Source of the DNA: an uncultured Clostridium sp.
GTDB lineage: Bacteria > Bacillota > Clostridia > TANB77 > CAG-508
Assembly: GCA_947057505.1 (NCBI GenBank)
Contig: CAMSEM010000003.1
Span: forward strand, 1-33,458
Length of the DNA stretch: 33,458 nt
Direction: 5' to 3'
A program made the translations under genes and the position numbers. The notes under the pieces are model-generated. The model had not been told where the DNA came from. It made no database searches and saw nothing but the letters and a program-made list of their open reading frames with translations. Positions within the stretch are counted from its first letter, which is position 1. The number at the start of each line of letters is the position of its first letter. Shown one piece after another: positions 10,084 through 21,170 of the stretch.

Positions 10084-10199
10084 TATTTTTTCCTCCTTCA
10101 AATTTTGCCTTGTATTGTGCTTTTATTTTTTCACTTTACTATCATAAGATATTTTATAAAAAATTTCAAGATGTTTTTTTATATTTTTGAAAAAAATGG

Positions 10200-10220
10200 C
10201 AAAATTGCTATATTACAAGT
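10200..10220. repeat. 21-bp direct repeat copy 1
   Basis: CAAAATTGCTATATTACAAGT, identical to 20468-20488; both copies intergenic. Confidence 0.8.
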
Positions 10221-10249
10221 CTTTTAAGTTTTTACCATTAAATAATAAC

Positions 10250-10280
10250 AAAAATAGCAAGTGTAATCCTTGCTATTTTT
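10250..10280 (-). terminator. terminator downstream of tuf
   Basis: AAAAATAGCAAG-TGTAATC-CTTGCTATTTTT. Confidence 0.85.
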
Positions 10281-10297
10281 ATATTTTACTTATTTAA

Positions 10298-11500
10298 TTA
10301 AGCAATAATTTCAGATACAACACCTGAACCTACTGTACGTCCACCTTCACGAATAGCGAATCTTAATCCGTTTTCAATAGCGATTGGAGTAATAAGTTCA
10401 ATTGTCATGTCGATGTTATCACCTGGCATAACCATTTCTGTACCAGCTTGTAATTCGATAACACCTGTAACGTCTGTTGTTCTAAAGTAGAATTGTGGTC
10501 TATATCCATTAAAGAATGGTGTATGACGTCCACCTTCTTCTTTAGTTAGAACGTATACTTGTGCTTTGAATTTTGTATGTGGATGAATTGTTCCTGGTTT
10601 AGCTAATACTTGACCACGTTCAATTTCATCTCTTGTTGTTCCTCTTAATAGAACACCAATGTTATCTCCAGCTTCTGCTTGGTCTAATGTTTTTCTAAAC
10701 ATTTCTACACCAGTAACAACTGTTTTCTTAGATTCATCTGATAATCCAACGATTTCAACTTCTTCTTGAACTTTAACCATTCCTCTTTCAACTCTACCAG
10801 TAACAACTGTTCCTCTACCACTGATTGTCATAACGTCTTCAATTGGCATTAAGAATGGTTGGTCAACTGGTCTTTCTGGTGTTGGAATGTAGCTATCAAC
10901 TGCATCCATTAATTCTTTCATTGGAGCATATACAGGATCGTTAGGATCTGTAGATGTGCTTTCTAATACTTTTAATGAAGAACCTTTAACGATTGGAATT
11001 TCGTCTCCTGGGAAATCATAGCTTGATAATAAGTCTCTAACTTCCATTTCAACTAATTCTAATAGTTCTGGATCGTCAACCATATCGCATTTGTTTAAGT
11101 AAACAACGATATATTTAACACCTACTTGTCTTGCTAAAAGAATGTGCTCTCTTGTTTGAGGCATTGGTCCATCAGCTGCAGAAACAACTAGGATAGCACC
11201 GTCCATTTGAGCAGCACCTGTAATCATGTTTTTAACATAATCAGCGTGTCCTGGGCAGTCAACGTGTGCATAGTGTCTGTTTTCTGTTTCATATTCTACG
11301 TGAGCTGTGTTGATTGTGATTCCTCTTGCTTTTTCTTCTGGAGCACCATCGATTTGGTCATATGCTTTAAATTCAGCATTGCCTATCATTCCTAAGTATT
11401 TTGTAATAGCTGCTGTTGTTGTTGTTTTACCATGGTCAACGTGTCCGATTGTACCAATGTTAACATGTGGCTTTGTTCTTTCAAATTTTGCTTTAGCCAT
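10298..11500 (-). CDS. tuf: elongation factor Tu
   Basis: '[33 protein letters not shown]', full length 400 aa. Confidence 0.99.
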   Translation of the reverse strand: MAKAKFERTKPHVNIGTIGHVDHGKTTTTAAITKYLGMIGNAEFKAYDQIDGAPEEKARGITINTAHVEYETENRHYAHVDCPGHADYVKNMITGAAQMDGAILVVSAADGPMPQTREHILLARQVGVKYIVVYLNKCDMVDDPELLELVEMEVRDLLSSYDFPGDEIPIVKGSSLKVLESTSTDPNDPVYAPMKELMDAVDSYIPTPERPVDQPFLMPIEDVMTISGRGTVVTGRVERGMVKVQEEVEIVGLSDESKKTVVTGVEMFRKTLDQAEAGDNIGVLLRGTTRDEIERGQVLAKPGTIHPHTKFKAQVYVLTKEEGGRHTPFFNGYRPQFYFRTTDVTGVIELQAGTEMVMPGDNIDMTIELITPIAIENGLRFAIREGGRTVGSGVVSEIIA

Positions 11501-11518
11501 TTTTAATTTCCTCCTTTT

Positions 11519-11559
11519 AAGTTAGCTGCTAGCAAGCTTGTGAGCTTTACAGATAACTT
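11519..11559 (+). repeat. hairpin element copy A (fusA-tuf spacer)
   Basis: AAGTTAGCTGCTAGCAAGCTTGTGAGCTTTACAGATAACTT; 27-nt core matches copy C on the opposite strand with 5 transitions. Confidence 0.6.
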
Positions 11560-11643
11560 ATACAAAAATACTTTTGCATTTTGTATTCTTTCTAAAAGCT
11601 CCTCTGCTGCTTTTGCTATTTTCTATTTTTTAATATTAAAATT

Positions 11644-11684
11644 AAGTTAATTGTTAGTGAGTTGGTAAGTTTTATAAGTTACTT
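11644..11684 (+). repeat. hairpin element copy B, divergent (fusA-tuf spacer)
   Basis: AAGTTAATTGTTAGTGAGTTGGTAAGTTTTATAAGTTACTT, partial similarity to copies A and C. Confidence 0.4.
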
Positions 11685-11708
11685 ATAAAAACTCATTATA
11701 TCTCACTG

Positions 11709-11747
11709 CACTTGCATTTTATAACATTTAAATTAAAAATGCAAGTG
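11709..11747 (+). terminator. perfect hairpin with plus-strand U-tract in the fusA-tuf spacer
   Basis: CACTTGCATTTT…AAAATGCAAGTG followed by TTTTTATTATTTTT on the plus strand, antisense to the operon. Confidence 0.5.
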
Positions 11748-11798
11748 TTTTTATTATTTTTATGAACTATTTGCTTTTTAACTATTGTATTTTAGTTT

Positions 11799-13877
11799 TT
11801 ATTTTTTAGCTCTTGATGCAACAATTGTATCAAATACTGATTTTGGAACTTCTTCATAATGACTTGGTTCCATTGAATAAGTACCTCTTCCTTGTGTTTT
11901 TGAACGTAAGTCTGTTGCATAACCAAACATTTCTGATAATGGAATGAAACTTCTAATAATTTGGTTTCCTTGGATTGCTTCCATACCTTCCATTTTACCA
12001 CGTCTTGAGTTTACATCACCTATAACATCTCCCATGTATTCTTCTGGAACTGTTATTTCTACTCTCATGATTGGCTCTAGAATAACTGCTTTTGCTTGTT
12101 TACAACCTTCTTTGAAAGCCATAGAACCGGCAATTTTGAATGCCATTTCTGAAGAGTCAACTTCATGGTATGAACCATCTACGAGTGTAGCTTTAAAGTC
12201 AATTACAGGGTATCCTGCTAAAATACCACTTTCAGCAGCTTCTCTAACACCTTCTTCGATTGGTTTAATGTATTCTTTAGGAACAACACCACCTACGATT
12301 TTGCTTTCAAACTCAATTCCTTTACCTGGCTCTAATGGTTCCATTTCTAGCCATACGTCACCGTATTGTCCACGACCACCAGATTGACGAATGAATTTAC
12401 CTTGTACTTTTACTTTATTTCTAATTGTTTCTTTGTAAGAAACTTGTGGTTTACCTACACTACATTCAACTTTGAATTCTCTTTTTAGACGGTCAACGAT
12501 AATGTCTAAGTGTAATTCACCCATACCTGCAATAATTGTTTGTCCAGATTCTTGATCTGTCCATGTTTTGAATGTTGGATCTTCTTCTGCAAGTTTTGAT
12601 AATGCTATTCCCATTTTTTCGCTATTTGCTTTATCTTTTGGTTCAATAGCAATATCAATAACAGGCTCTGGAAATTCCATTGATTCTAAAATAATTGGAT
12701 GTGCAGGATCACATAATGTATCACCTGTTCCAACATCTTTTAATCCTACTGCTGCTGCAATATCACCTGCATATACTTTATCAATATCTTCTCTGTGATT
12801 TGAGTGCATTAATAGAATTCTTCCCATTCTATCTTTCTTATCTTTATTTGCATTTAAAATTGTTGAACCTGCATCTAATGTACCTGAATATACTCTAAAG
12901 AAGCAGATTTTTCCAACAAATGGATCTGTTGCAATTTTGAATGCTAAAGCTGCAAATGGTTCATTATCAGATGTTTTTCTTTCAGCTTCGTTTCCATCCA
13001 TATCAACACCTTTAATATCTGCAATATCAAGTGGTGATGGCATAAATTCTACAATACTATTTAATAATTCTTGTACACCTTTATTTTTGTATGAAGATCC
13101 ACAGCATACTGGAACAATTTTATTTGCGATTGTTCCGCTTCTAAGACCTTTTCTAATTTCTTCTTCAGATAATTCTTCACCATCTAAATATTTCATCATC
13201 AATTCATCATCTTGTTCAGCTGTTGCTTCTATTAATTTTGCTCTGTATTCTTCTACTTGTGCTTTCATATCTTCTGGTATATCTGTTTCTTCAATTTCTC
13301 TTCCTAAGTCATCTTTATGAATGAAAGCTTTCATTTTAATTAAATCTACAACACCCTTGAAGTTTTCTTCTGCTCCAACTGGTAGTTGAATTGGAACTGC
13401 ATTTGCTTTTAATCTATTTTTTAATTGTTCAACGCAAAGCATAAAATCAGCACCAGTAGTATCCATTTTATTTACATATACCATTCTTGGTACCATGTAT
13501 TTATCTGCTTGTCTCCAAACTGTTTCTGTTTGTGGTTGAACACCACCTTTAGCTGCTAATACCGTTACAGCACCATCAAGTACTTTTAAAGAACGTTGTA
13601 CTTCTACAGTAAAGTCAACGTGTCCAGGGGTATCAATAATATTGATACGATGTCCTAACCATTGACAAGTTGTAGCAGCAGAAGTAATGGTAATACCTCT
13701 TTCTTGTTCTTGAACCATCCAGTCCATTGTTGCTCCACCATCGTGAACCTCACCAATTTTGTGAGTTTTACCTGTATAGAAAAGTATTCTCTCTGTTGTT
13801 GTTGTTTTTCCTGCATCAATGTGAGCCATGATTCCTATATTTCTTGTTTTCTCTAAAGGAAACTCTCTTCCAGCCAC
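11799..13877 (-). CDS. fusA: elongation factor G
   Basis: '[36 protein letters not shown]', 692 aa. Confidence 0.99.
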   Translation of the reverse strand: MAGREFPLEKTRNIGIMAHIDAGKTTTTERILFYTGKTHKIGEVHDGGATMDWMVQEQERGITITSAATTCQWLGHRINIIDTPGHVDFTVEVQRSLKVLDGAVTVLAAKGGVQPQTETVWRQADKYMVPRMVYVNKMDTTGADFMLCVEQLKNRLKANAVPIQLPVGAEENFKGVVDLIKMKAFIHKDDLGREIEETDIPEDMKAQVEEYRAKLIEATAEQDDELMMKYLDGEELSEEEIRKGLRSGTIANKIVPVCCGSSYKNKGVQELLNSIVEFMPSPLDIADIKGVDMDGNEAERKTSDNEPFAALAFKIATDPFVGKICFFRVYSGTLDAGSTILNANKDKKDRMGRILLMHSNHREDIDKVYAGDIAAAVGLKDVGTGDTLCDPAHPIILESMEFPEPVIDIAIEPKDKANSEKMGIALSKLAEEDPTFKTWTDQESGQTIIAGMGELHLDIIVDRLKREFKVECSVGKPQVSYKETIRNKVKVQGKFIRQSGGRGQYGDVWLEMEPLEPGKGIEFESKIVGGVVPKEYIKPIEEGVREAAESGILAGYPVIDFKATLVDGSYHEVDSSEMAFKIAGSMAFKEGCKQAKAVILEPIMRVEITVPEEYMGDVIGDVNSRRGKMEGMEAIQGNQIIRSFIPLSEMFGYATDLRSKTQGRGTYSMEPSHYEEVPKSVFDTIVASRAKK

Positions 13878-13942
13878 TTATTTTTCCTCCTTTTTACTAT
13901 TTTTTATAAGTATGCAACTTCAACTTCGTTTCAGTTGCATCA

Positions 13943-13979
13943 AATAACTGTAAAGCTCGTAAACTCGCTAACAGTTATT
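13943..13979 (-). repeat. hairpin element copy C (rpsG-fusA spacer)
   Basis: Minus strand AATAACTGTTAGCGAGTTTACGAGCTTTACAGTTATT; perfect outer stem AATAACTG/CAGTTATT. Confidence 0.6.
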
Positions 13980-13989
13980 AGAATTAGAA

Positions 13990-14460
13990 TTAGAATTTAT
14001 AATGAGCAAAAGCTCTATTTGCTTCAGCCATTTTATGCATATCTTCTTTCTTTTTGAAAGCTCCACCGTTTCCAGCTACAGCATCCATAATTTCGCCAGC
14101 TAGTTTTTCAGCCATAGTTTTTTCATGTCTTTTTCTAGCATAAACTACTAACCATCTTAAACCTAAAGTTTGTCTTCTTTCTGGTCTAATTTCGATTGGT
14201 ACTTGATATGTTGCACCACCAATTCTTCTTGCTTTAACTTCAAGAACTGGCATTACATTTTCAAGTGCTGCTTGGAAAACTTCTAATGCATCTTTTTGCT
14301 CTTTTTCTTTTATGATGTCAAATGCATCATATACGATAGATTGAGCAACTGTTTTTTTACCATCTAACATAACATTGTTAACTAATTTTGTTACAACTTT
14401 GCTATTATATATTGGATCTGGTAAAACTTCTCTTTTTGCTATATATCCTTTTCTTGGCAC
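13990..14460 (-). CDS. rpsG: 30S ribosomal protein S7
   Basis: '[47 protein letters not shown]'. Confidence 0.98.
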   Translation of the reverse strand: MPRKGYIAKREVLPDPIYNSKVVTKLVNNVMLDGKKTVAQSIVYDAFDIIKEKEQKDALEVFQAALENVMPVLEVKARRIGGATYQVPIEIRPERRQTLGLRWLVVYARKRHEKTMAEKLAGEIMDAVAGNGGAFKKKEDMHKMAEANRAFAHYKF

Positions 14461-14747
14461 TATTCTTCCCTCCTTTTTAAATTTTCATACTATAAAGTAT
14501 TTCGGTACTCTGGAAAACTTTTTGTTTTCCCGTATAGTGCTATATAATTTATTCTAAATTTAAGTACCTTAAATTAGTAATTTTATAGCACCACTTTTTT
14601 GAAACTTTTTTACCTATTTTTTTAATTTTTATCAAAAGCGAGTATTACAAGGCATTCAAGATAAAATTTTTGAGATAATACGTATTGTATATCGAAAAAA
14701 TTTTAGTCGAATACTAACACAGTAAGACGAAGCTTTTCACAAGAATT

Positions 14748-15161
14748 TTATTTTTTAGGTCTCTTAGCTCCATACTTAGAACGCGCTTGCATTCTATCTT
14801 TTACACCTGCTGTATCTAATGTTCCTCTAATGATGTGGTATCTAACACCTGGAAGGTCTTTTACTCTTCCACCTCTAATTAGAACAACACTATGTTCTTG
14901 TAGGTTATGTCCAATACCTGGAATATATGAAGTAACTTCATATCCATTAGATAGTCTTACTCTGGCTACTTTTCTTAAAGCTGAGTTTGGTTTTTTAGGT
15001 GTTACAGTTTTTACAACAGTACATACACCTCTTTTTTGTGGTGCTCTTTTGTTAGTCATTCTTTTGTTCATAGAATTATAACCATGTTGTAAAGCTGGTG
15101 CTGTTGATTTTGCTTTAGAAGATTTTCTTCCTTTTCTTACTAATTGATTGATTGTTGGCAC
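14748..15161 (-). CDS. rpsL: 30S ribosomal protein S12
   Basis: '[25 protein letters not shown]…[38 protein letters not shown]'. Confidence 0.98.
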   Translation of the reverse strand: MPTINQLVRKGRKSSKAKSTAPALQHGYNSMNKRMTNKRAPQKRGVCTVVKTVTPKKPNSALRKVARVRLSNGYEVTSYIPGIGHNLQEHSVVLIRGGRVKDLPGVRYHIIRGTLDTAGVKDRMQARSKYGAKRPKK

Positions 15162-15469
15162 TTAAATTTCACCTCTTTTCTTAAATTTGATTATTATTTG
15201 TATGTAGCAAAACCTTTTATATAGGGCTTTACTTTAGCAAATAATTTGAAAACCACTAGTTTTATACATAATTTGCGTATTTTATACTAGCGGTATCTAT
15301 TTTATCATTTTTTTAGGTTAAAGTCAACTATTTTCTAGTCTATTATATAATTATTCCATGTTATGTTACAATGGATGTTACTTTTATAAACTATATTTTT
15401 CTTTTACAATTTACCATTATTTTATGTTTTTGATGTGCAGTAGTCCTAATAGTGTTTACTCTTTCTTAA

Positions 15470-15786
15470 TTAGCGTTCTATTTCTTCTTCTCTTTTTGTT
15501 GTGTATTCTTCTCTAGCTATATTATCATTTGCTTGCATTACTCCATAGATTTTTTGTCTTGTTGTTGTATCAACTACTATATTTTGTAATAATTCTTCTC
15601 TTGCAGTTTTCTTTTCTAATGCCTCTCCTGCATCATTTATAGCAATGTTGTCCTTTTTAATACCTTGTTCTTTCTTCATTGCTTTTCTATAAAGTAATTC
15701 CTTTTTTCTGTCTCAAAATTTGTTTGTTCCTCATCTAAAGTTACATTTTTGGCTTTATAACTTGTATCTTCTATGTTTTTTTCCAT
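15470..15786 (-). CDS. small charged protein of unknown function, apparently frameshifted at an A6 run
   Basis: ATG at 15786 reads MEKNIEDTSYKAKNVTLDEEQTNFETEK…, then leaves frame at AAAAAAGG (plus T6 15702-15707). A -1 shift gives …TEKKELLYRKAMKKEQGIKKDN…, joining ORF 15470-15679. Confidence 0.5.
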
Positions 15787-15802
15787 TTTCCCCGCCTATT
15801 TT

Positions 15803-17272
15803 TTAATCTATCTTTTCTTTTTCTAAATCTTTTAATGCTCTATCTGCTAATTTGGTGTATTTTAATTTTTTGTCTTTTATTTTTTCTGGAAGCTCTGGCA
15901 AAATTCCAAAGTTTGCATTCATTGGCTGAAAGTTACTGCTTGGAGTTGATATATATTTTGCCAAAGCTCCAATCATTGTTGTTTCTGGAAAGACTATTTT
16001 GTTTTCTTTTTGTATTTTTATAGAATTACTCTTTATTACTTCCTCATTTTTTTCACCACTTTTTGTTTTTTGCTCTTTCCATTGATTAGCTGCATTTAGC
16101 GCAGCTACTAAACCAGAGCAAATAGATTCTACATATCCCTCTACTCCTGTAATTTGCCCTGCAAAGTAAATATTTGGATTTAACTTCATTTGGTAATTTT
16201 CATTTAATAATTCTGTAGAATTAATATAGGTATTTCTATGCATCACACCATATTTGGCAAAACTGGCTGTTTCTAGTCCTGGTATCATGCTAAATACTCT
16301 TGCTTGTTCTCCAAATTTTAAATTCGTTTGAAATCCTACCATGTTAAATAAATTGCCTTCTGTATTATCTTGTCTTAATTGCACTATGGCATATGGTCTT
16401 TTACCAGTTCGTGGGTCGGTAAATCCTACTGGTTTTAATGGTCCAAAACGTAAGGTATCTTTTCCCCTTTTTGCCATTATTTCAATTGGCATACATCCTT
16501 CAAAAATTTCTTTTTTTTCAAATTCATGCAAAGTTACTACTTCTGCATTTGTTAAGTTCTCCCAAAATGTTTCATATTCTTCTTGGTTCATAGGTAAATT
16601 TAAATAGTCTGCCTCTATATTTTTATTTAGGCTTTCTTTCCATTCTTCTATGCTTTGTTCTTTTGGTCTTTCTTGTGTATACCTATCTCCCCAAAAAGCA
16701 ATATTCATATTGATAGAGTCCTTTTCTACAATTGGTGCTGCTGCATCGTAAAAATATAGTTTGTCTTGTCCAGTTAAATTTGCTATTTCTCTAGATAAAT
16801 TGTTAGAAGTAAGTGGACCTGTAGCTATAATAACAATTCCGTCTTTTGCCATTTGTTCAATTTCGCTTTGCCAATTTAGCGCTTCACTGTCATTTTGTAC
16901 ATTTCCTATTTCTTTTCGAATAATTTCTACATTTGGCATTTTTTGTAGCTCTTTGGTTACTTTTTTTGCAAATTCTTTACGGTCTACTGCTAAGGCCTGT
17001 CCTGCTGGCACTGCGGTTTCATCTGCTATACGAATTAAAAGAGAATCTAAAGCACGTAGTTCTTCTTTTAATAATCCACAAGCATTGGTGTGTAAGTTTG
17101 ATTTTAATGAATTACTACATACAATTTCTGCTAAATTTTCATTGCTATGTGCTGGTGAAAAATGATTTGGTTTCATTTCATATAGTTTTACTTTTATTCC
17201 TCTTTTTGCTATTTGGTAAGCAGCTTCAGATCCTGCTAAACCTCCACCAATTATACTAATATATTCTTTCAA
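15803..17272 (-). CDS. trmFO: methylenetetrahydrofolate-tRNA-(uracil-5-)-methyltransferase
   Basis: 'ISIIGGGLAGSEAAYQIAKRGIKVKLYEMKP…HFSPAH', 'ANFGILPEL'. Confidence 0.95.
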   Translation of the reverse strand: MKEYISIIGGGLAGSEAAYQIAKRGIKVKLYEMKPNHFSPAHSNENLAEIVCSNSLKSNLHTNACGLLKEELRALDSLLIRIADETAVPAGQALAVDRKEFAKKVTKELQKMPNVEIIRKEIGNVQNDSEALNWQSEIEQMAKDGIVIIATGPLTSNNLSREIANLTGQDKLYFYDAAAPIVEKDSINMNIAFWGDRYTQERPKEQSIEEWKESLNKNIEADYLNLPMNQEEYETFWENLTNAEVVTLHEFEKKEIFEGCMPIEIMAKRGKDTLRFGPLKPVGFTDPRTGKRPYAIVQLRQDNTEGNLFNMVGFQTNLKFGEQARVFSMIPGLETASFAKYGVMHRNTYINSTELLNENYQMKLNPNIYFAGQITGVEGYVESICSGLVAALNAANQWKEQKTKSGEKNEEVIKSNSIKIQKENKIVFPETTMIGALAKYISTPSSNFQPMNANFGILPELPEKIKDKKLKYTKLADRALKDLEKEKID

Positions 17273-17344
17273 AATTGTATCCTCCCTAAATCATTTCTAA
17301 GTTTTAAAATCTTTTGATAAATTTTCTAAATATGTCAATGTGTT

Positions 17345-20329
17345 TTAACCAAAAAGTTCCATAACATCTTCTTTTGTTAATTGATTAATAAATGTATTTT
17401 GTGTAGATAGCATATTATCTATCAATTTTGCTTTTTTTTCTTGCAATTCATATATTTTTTCTTCTATAGAATTTTTGGTAATTAATTTATATACTTGTAC
17501 ATTATTCTTTTGCCCAATTCGATAGGTTCTATCTGTTGCTTGATTTTCTGCTGATATATTCCACCATGGGTCATAATGAATTACCATGTCTGCTCCTGTT
17601 AAGTTTAACCCTGTTCCACCTGCTTTTAAAGAAATTAAAAAGATTTTAATATTTTTGTCTTCATTAAATTTATCTACCAAATTAATTCTATCTGCAACTT
17701 TGGTTTGCCCTGTTAGTTTTAAGTAGGAAATTCCTCGCTTTTTTATTTCTTTTTCTATCATTTCAAACATAGAAGTATAGCCTGAAAATAATAATATTTT
17801 GTGTCCACTTTCTATGGCATCTGTCACAACTTCTATACATTGTTTTAATTTGCTACTTTCTCCTTCATAGTCTTGCAAAAATAGACTTGGATGGCAACAT
17901 ATTTGCCTTAACCTCATTAAAAGTGCTAATATTTTTATTTGGCTATTTTCAAATCCATTTGCTTGTATTTCTTGTGCTACTTCTTTTTTAGCTTGTGCTA
18001 AATACGATAGGTATACTTTTTGTTGTTCTTCTTCCATTTCATTATATAATACTGTAACTGTTTTATCTGGAAGCTCTGTTAATACTTCTTTTTTGATTCT
18101 TCTTAAAACAAATGGTTCTATCATTCTTTTTAAAGTTTGCATAGCTTGTGCATTTTCTTCTTTTATAATTGGTGTTTCATATAGCTCTTTAAATTTACGA
18201 TATTTAAACAAATAGCCAGGCATGATGTAGTCAAAAATAGACCATAGTTCTGAAAGTGAGTTTTCTATTGGAGTTCCTGTTGAGGCAAATCTTGTTTGGG
18301 CTGTAATTTTTTTAATGGCTTTTGCATTTTGTGTATTGTTGTTTTTGATATATTGTGCCTCATCTGCTATCATATATTTAAACTGATAATGATAGCCAGT
18401 ATAAATTTCAATGTCTCTTTTTAGTGAGTCATATGAAGTAATTACTAAATCATATTCTGGTATTTTAGCGATTTTTCTTTGCCTATCTATAGCTGAGCCA
18501 CTAATCACTGTTGCCTTTAAGCTTGGTGTAAATTTCATAGCTTCGCCTAACCAATTTAGAGTAAGCGAACTTGGGCATACTACTAAAGATGGTTTTGCAT
18601 TTTCTTTTTCTTCATTAACATAGGATAAAATTACTGCTAATATTTGAATGGTTTTTCCAAGTCCCATGTCATCTGCTAAAATGCCACCAAATTGATAATT
18701 GTCTAACATTTTTAACCATTGGTACCCTATTTTTTGGTAGACTCTCATTTGCGCATTTAGATTTTCTGGCATACTCACTTCTATTGCTGTTTGATTTTCT
18801 TTTAATTTATCTAGCATGGTTTGGTAGGCATCGTTTGTTTGTATGTGAACATTTTTTAAATTTTTTAGCATTTTATCTAAATATAAGCTTCTATAGCTAG
18901 GGAGTGTAATCATACCCTTTTCTAATTCTTCATAATTTGTATCCATTTCTACTGTTAGTTCTTGTAAGAATTGCATTGTTTGGGTATCTTCTAGTTTTAT
19001 ATAGCTTCCATCTTTTAACCTATGAAATTTCTTTTTTAAGTTGTACTTTTGTAGCATTTGGGATAAATCTGTTAAGTCAATTCCTATTTGAGATAGGTCT
19101 ATTTCTAGTAGGTGATTTTCTAACTTAATACCAACGTTTTGCATATGAAAATTAGTAATTTGTTTTTTTCTAAAACTCTCTGTTGCTAATACTTCATATT
19201 TTTTCATATAGGTTTCTATTTCTTCTGATAAAAAAGAAAATATTTTACTATCATTGGCTAAAATTAGCCTATTATTATTTTTGTCTAACATAAAACCTGT
19301 TTGAATAAACGTATTTAATGCCTCGTTCTCGCCAATCATATTTCTAGCAAAAGATTGATTTTGCCCTAATAATGGGTTAAATTCTTCTTCTCCATAACAA
19401 AATTTAATATCTGCTGTAATATTGTTTAATGCATCATAGTCTAAATAAATTTTAACTGCTAATTTTTTAGGTATACAGCTTTCTTGTATGATTTTAGGAA
19501 GTTTTTGTTTTTGAATGATTTGTTCCATATTGGGTGCTATCATTGCAAAAAAACTAGTTAGTTCTGCTGTATCCATTACAATGGAATTGGTATAATTTTT
19601 ACGTAGTACCTCTAATAATTTTAAGGTAGTGTTTTTAAATTGTTCACTACAGCGGTAAATTGCCTCTGGGCATAGTAGATAAAGGTATTCCTTACCTTGC
19701 AATATTTCATAGCTAAAAACATCAATATTACATTCTAGCTTAAATTCATCATTTTGTACTTGTTCAATATTAAAATGAATATTAGGTTCTTCTGCTTTAA
19801 AACAAATTGTTTTTTCTTTTTCTCCTTTTTGAAATAGCACTTGTTTGTTTTGAAGGCTGTCAAAGAAATCATCCAACCCAGTGTTAGAAATTAAAATACT
19901 ATCTGGTACAAAGTTTTTTGTATAATAGCTATAGCCATTTGCAATTTCATTATTGTATTTCATAATTTCTGCATATTTTAGTAAAAATTGAAGAATTGGC
20001 ATAGATGCTTCTTCAAAGCTTTCTGTTTTATGAATTACATTTAGTTTGTTTCCATATTGGTATACTTCTTGATTTAACATTTTCTCATAAAATTCTGGCA
20101 AGTTTTTTAGCTTGTATAGTTGTTTATCTCCTATTTTAAATTCTACTTTTAGTTGTTTGGTAAATTCGTTGTAAAATATTTTGGGAATTATTTTAATATT
20201 TTGCGCATATTCTTCTTTTTCTTGTGAGCCTTCTAGCTTTTGCTGTTCTGCTTGTATAAAGGTGGTTAGTAACTGTTTAAATACTCTATGATTTTCTTTT
20301 CTGCGAATTTCATTACTATTGTTTACCAT
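17345..20329 (-). CDS. SNF2-family DEAD/DEAH helicase with SNF2 helicase-associated N-terminal domain
   Basis: 'GGILADDMGLGKTIQILAVI', 'IADEAQYIKNNNTQNAKA', 'SLKAGGTGLNLTGADMVIHYDPWWN…ATDRTYRIGQ'. Start moved to 20329 because the listed start overlaps the SD (TTGGAGGT). Confidence 0.93.
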   Translation of the reverse strand: MVNNSNEIRRKENHRVFKQLLTTFIQAEQQKLEGSQEKEEYAQNIKIIPKIFYNEFTKQLKVEFKIGDKQLYKLKNLPEFYEKMLNQEVYQYGNKLNVIHKTESFEEASMPILQFLLKYAEIMKYNNEIANGYSYYTKNFVPDSILISNTGLDDFFDSLQNKQVLFQKGEKEKTICFKAEEPNIHFNIEQVQNDEFKLECNIDVFSYEILQGKEYLYLLCPEAIYRCSEQFKNTTLKLLEVLRKNYTNSIVMDTAELTSFFAMIAPNMEQIIQKQKLPKIIQESCIPKKLAVKIYLDYDALNNITADIKFCYGEEEFNPLLGQNQSFARNMIGENEALNTFIQTGFMLDKNNNRLILANDSKIFSFLSEEIETYMKKYEVLATESFRKKQITNFHMQNVGIKLENHLLEIDLSQIGIDLTDLSQMLQKYNLKKKFHRLKDGSYIKLEDTQTMQFLQELTVEMDTNYEELEKGMITLPSYRSLYLDKMLKNLKNVHIQTNDAYQTMLDKLKENQTAIEVSMPENLNAQMRVYQKIGYQWLKMLDNYQFGGILADDMGLGKTIQILAVILSYVNEEKENAKPSLVVCPSSLTLNWLGEAMKFTPSLKATVISGSAIDRQRKIAKIPEYDLVITSYDSLKRDIEIYTGYHYQFKYMIADEAQYIKNNNTQNAKAIKKITAQTRFASTGTPIENSLSELWSIFDYIMPGYLFKYRKFKELYETPIIKEENAQAMQTLKRMIEPFVLRRIKKEVLTELPDKTVTVLYNEMEEEQQKVYLSYLAQAKKEVAQEIQANGFENSQIKILALLMRLRQICCHPSLFLQDYEGESSKLKQCIEVVTDAIESGHKILLFSGYTSMFEMIEKEIKKRGISYLKLTGQTKVADRINLVDKFNEDKNIKIFLISLKAGGTGLNLTGADMVIHYDPWWNISAENQATDRTYRIGQKNNVQVYKLITKNSIEEKIYELQEKKAKLIDNMLSTQNTFINQLTKEDVMELFG

Positions 20330-20467
20330 TGTTTTTAATACCTCCAAATTAGGTTTTAAACCAGAATTTTGCTAGTGTAAAATTATATCATATTATGCTT
20401 AGTTTGGCAATTGCATTTTTTATACTTTTGGAAAATTTTAGGTAATTATTCAATGCTTGTTACTTAC

Positions 20468-20488
20468 CAAAATTGCTATATTACAAGT
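20468..20488. repeat. 21-bp direct repeat copy 2
   Basis: CAAAATTGCTATATTACAAGT, identical to 10200-10220. Confidence 0.8.
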
Positions 20489-20710
20489 TTTTTCTTAATG
20501 TTACTAAATATTTACAAATTTTAGACCTTCTTGTAAATAGAATATTGCAAAAATAAAAAGTTGCGGAATTTGACTTTTATGTAAAACTGATGTATGCTAT
20601 GAATTAGATACAATTTATATATTAATTCCTATATTCACTAATTAGTGAGGGAACCATTCCTCTTACTTTTTGGTTTTTCATATATAACATGTAGACAACA
20701 ATAAAAGAAA

Positions 20711-21076
20711 ATGGAGGATATAATTATGATTGGAAAATTTGTAGTGTGGTTTATCGTTTATGGGCTCAGTTTTTTGGTATCTAATGTACTTGGCTGGGTA
20801 GAACAAGGGATAGCATTTTTCTACATTTACCTTGGATTTTTAATTCTTTATGGTATTTGTATTATTATATTATTGGTACATGGGAAGCATGTTAATCTTG
20901 CTCCATGTGAAATGGAGCGGCTATTTGATACTATACCCAAAATGCTTATAACATTAGTGATTAACTTATTGGTAACATTCGTAATTACTAAACTTTTTAA
21001 TGTAAATTTTTATGTTGTTTACCAAATTATACTGTTTTGTCAATGTTTAGTTCCCAACATCAAAAAGAACAATTAA
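20711..21076 (+). CDS. small integral membrane protein, unknown function
   Basis: 121 aa, 3-4 hydrophobic segments; GGAGG SD before the internal ATG (MIGKF…) at 20726. Contains in-frame CGG (CEME-CGG-LFD). Confidence 0.6.
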   Translation: MEDIIMIGKFVVWFIVYGLSFLVSNVLGWVEQGIAFFYIYLGFLILYGICIIILLVHGKHVNLAPCEMERLFDTIPKMLITLVINLLVTFVITKLFNVNFYVVYQIILFCQCLVPNIKKNN

Positions 21077-21087
21077 CCAAATACAAA

Positions 21088-21129
21088 AAAATTCTTATGA
21101 GAAGATTTAATCTTTCTCATAAGAATTTT
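21088..21129. terminator. bidirectional terminator between convergent genes
   Basis: AAAATTCTTATGAGAA…TTCTCATAAGAATTTT, 16-bp perfect stem. Confidence 0.9.
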
Positions 21130-21170
21130 CTTTTTATTCTTTACTTTTCTTCTTTGTAGTAGCTTTTTTC

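Noticed and set aside
11792-12001. ORF 69 aa inside fusA
   Set aside because: Alternate-frame ORF within the EF-G 3' end.
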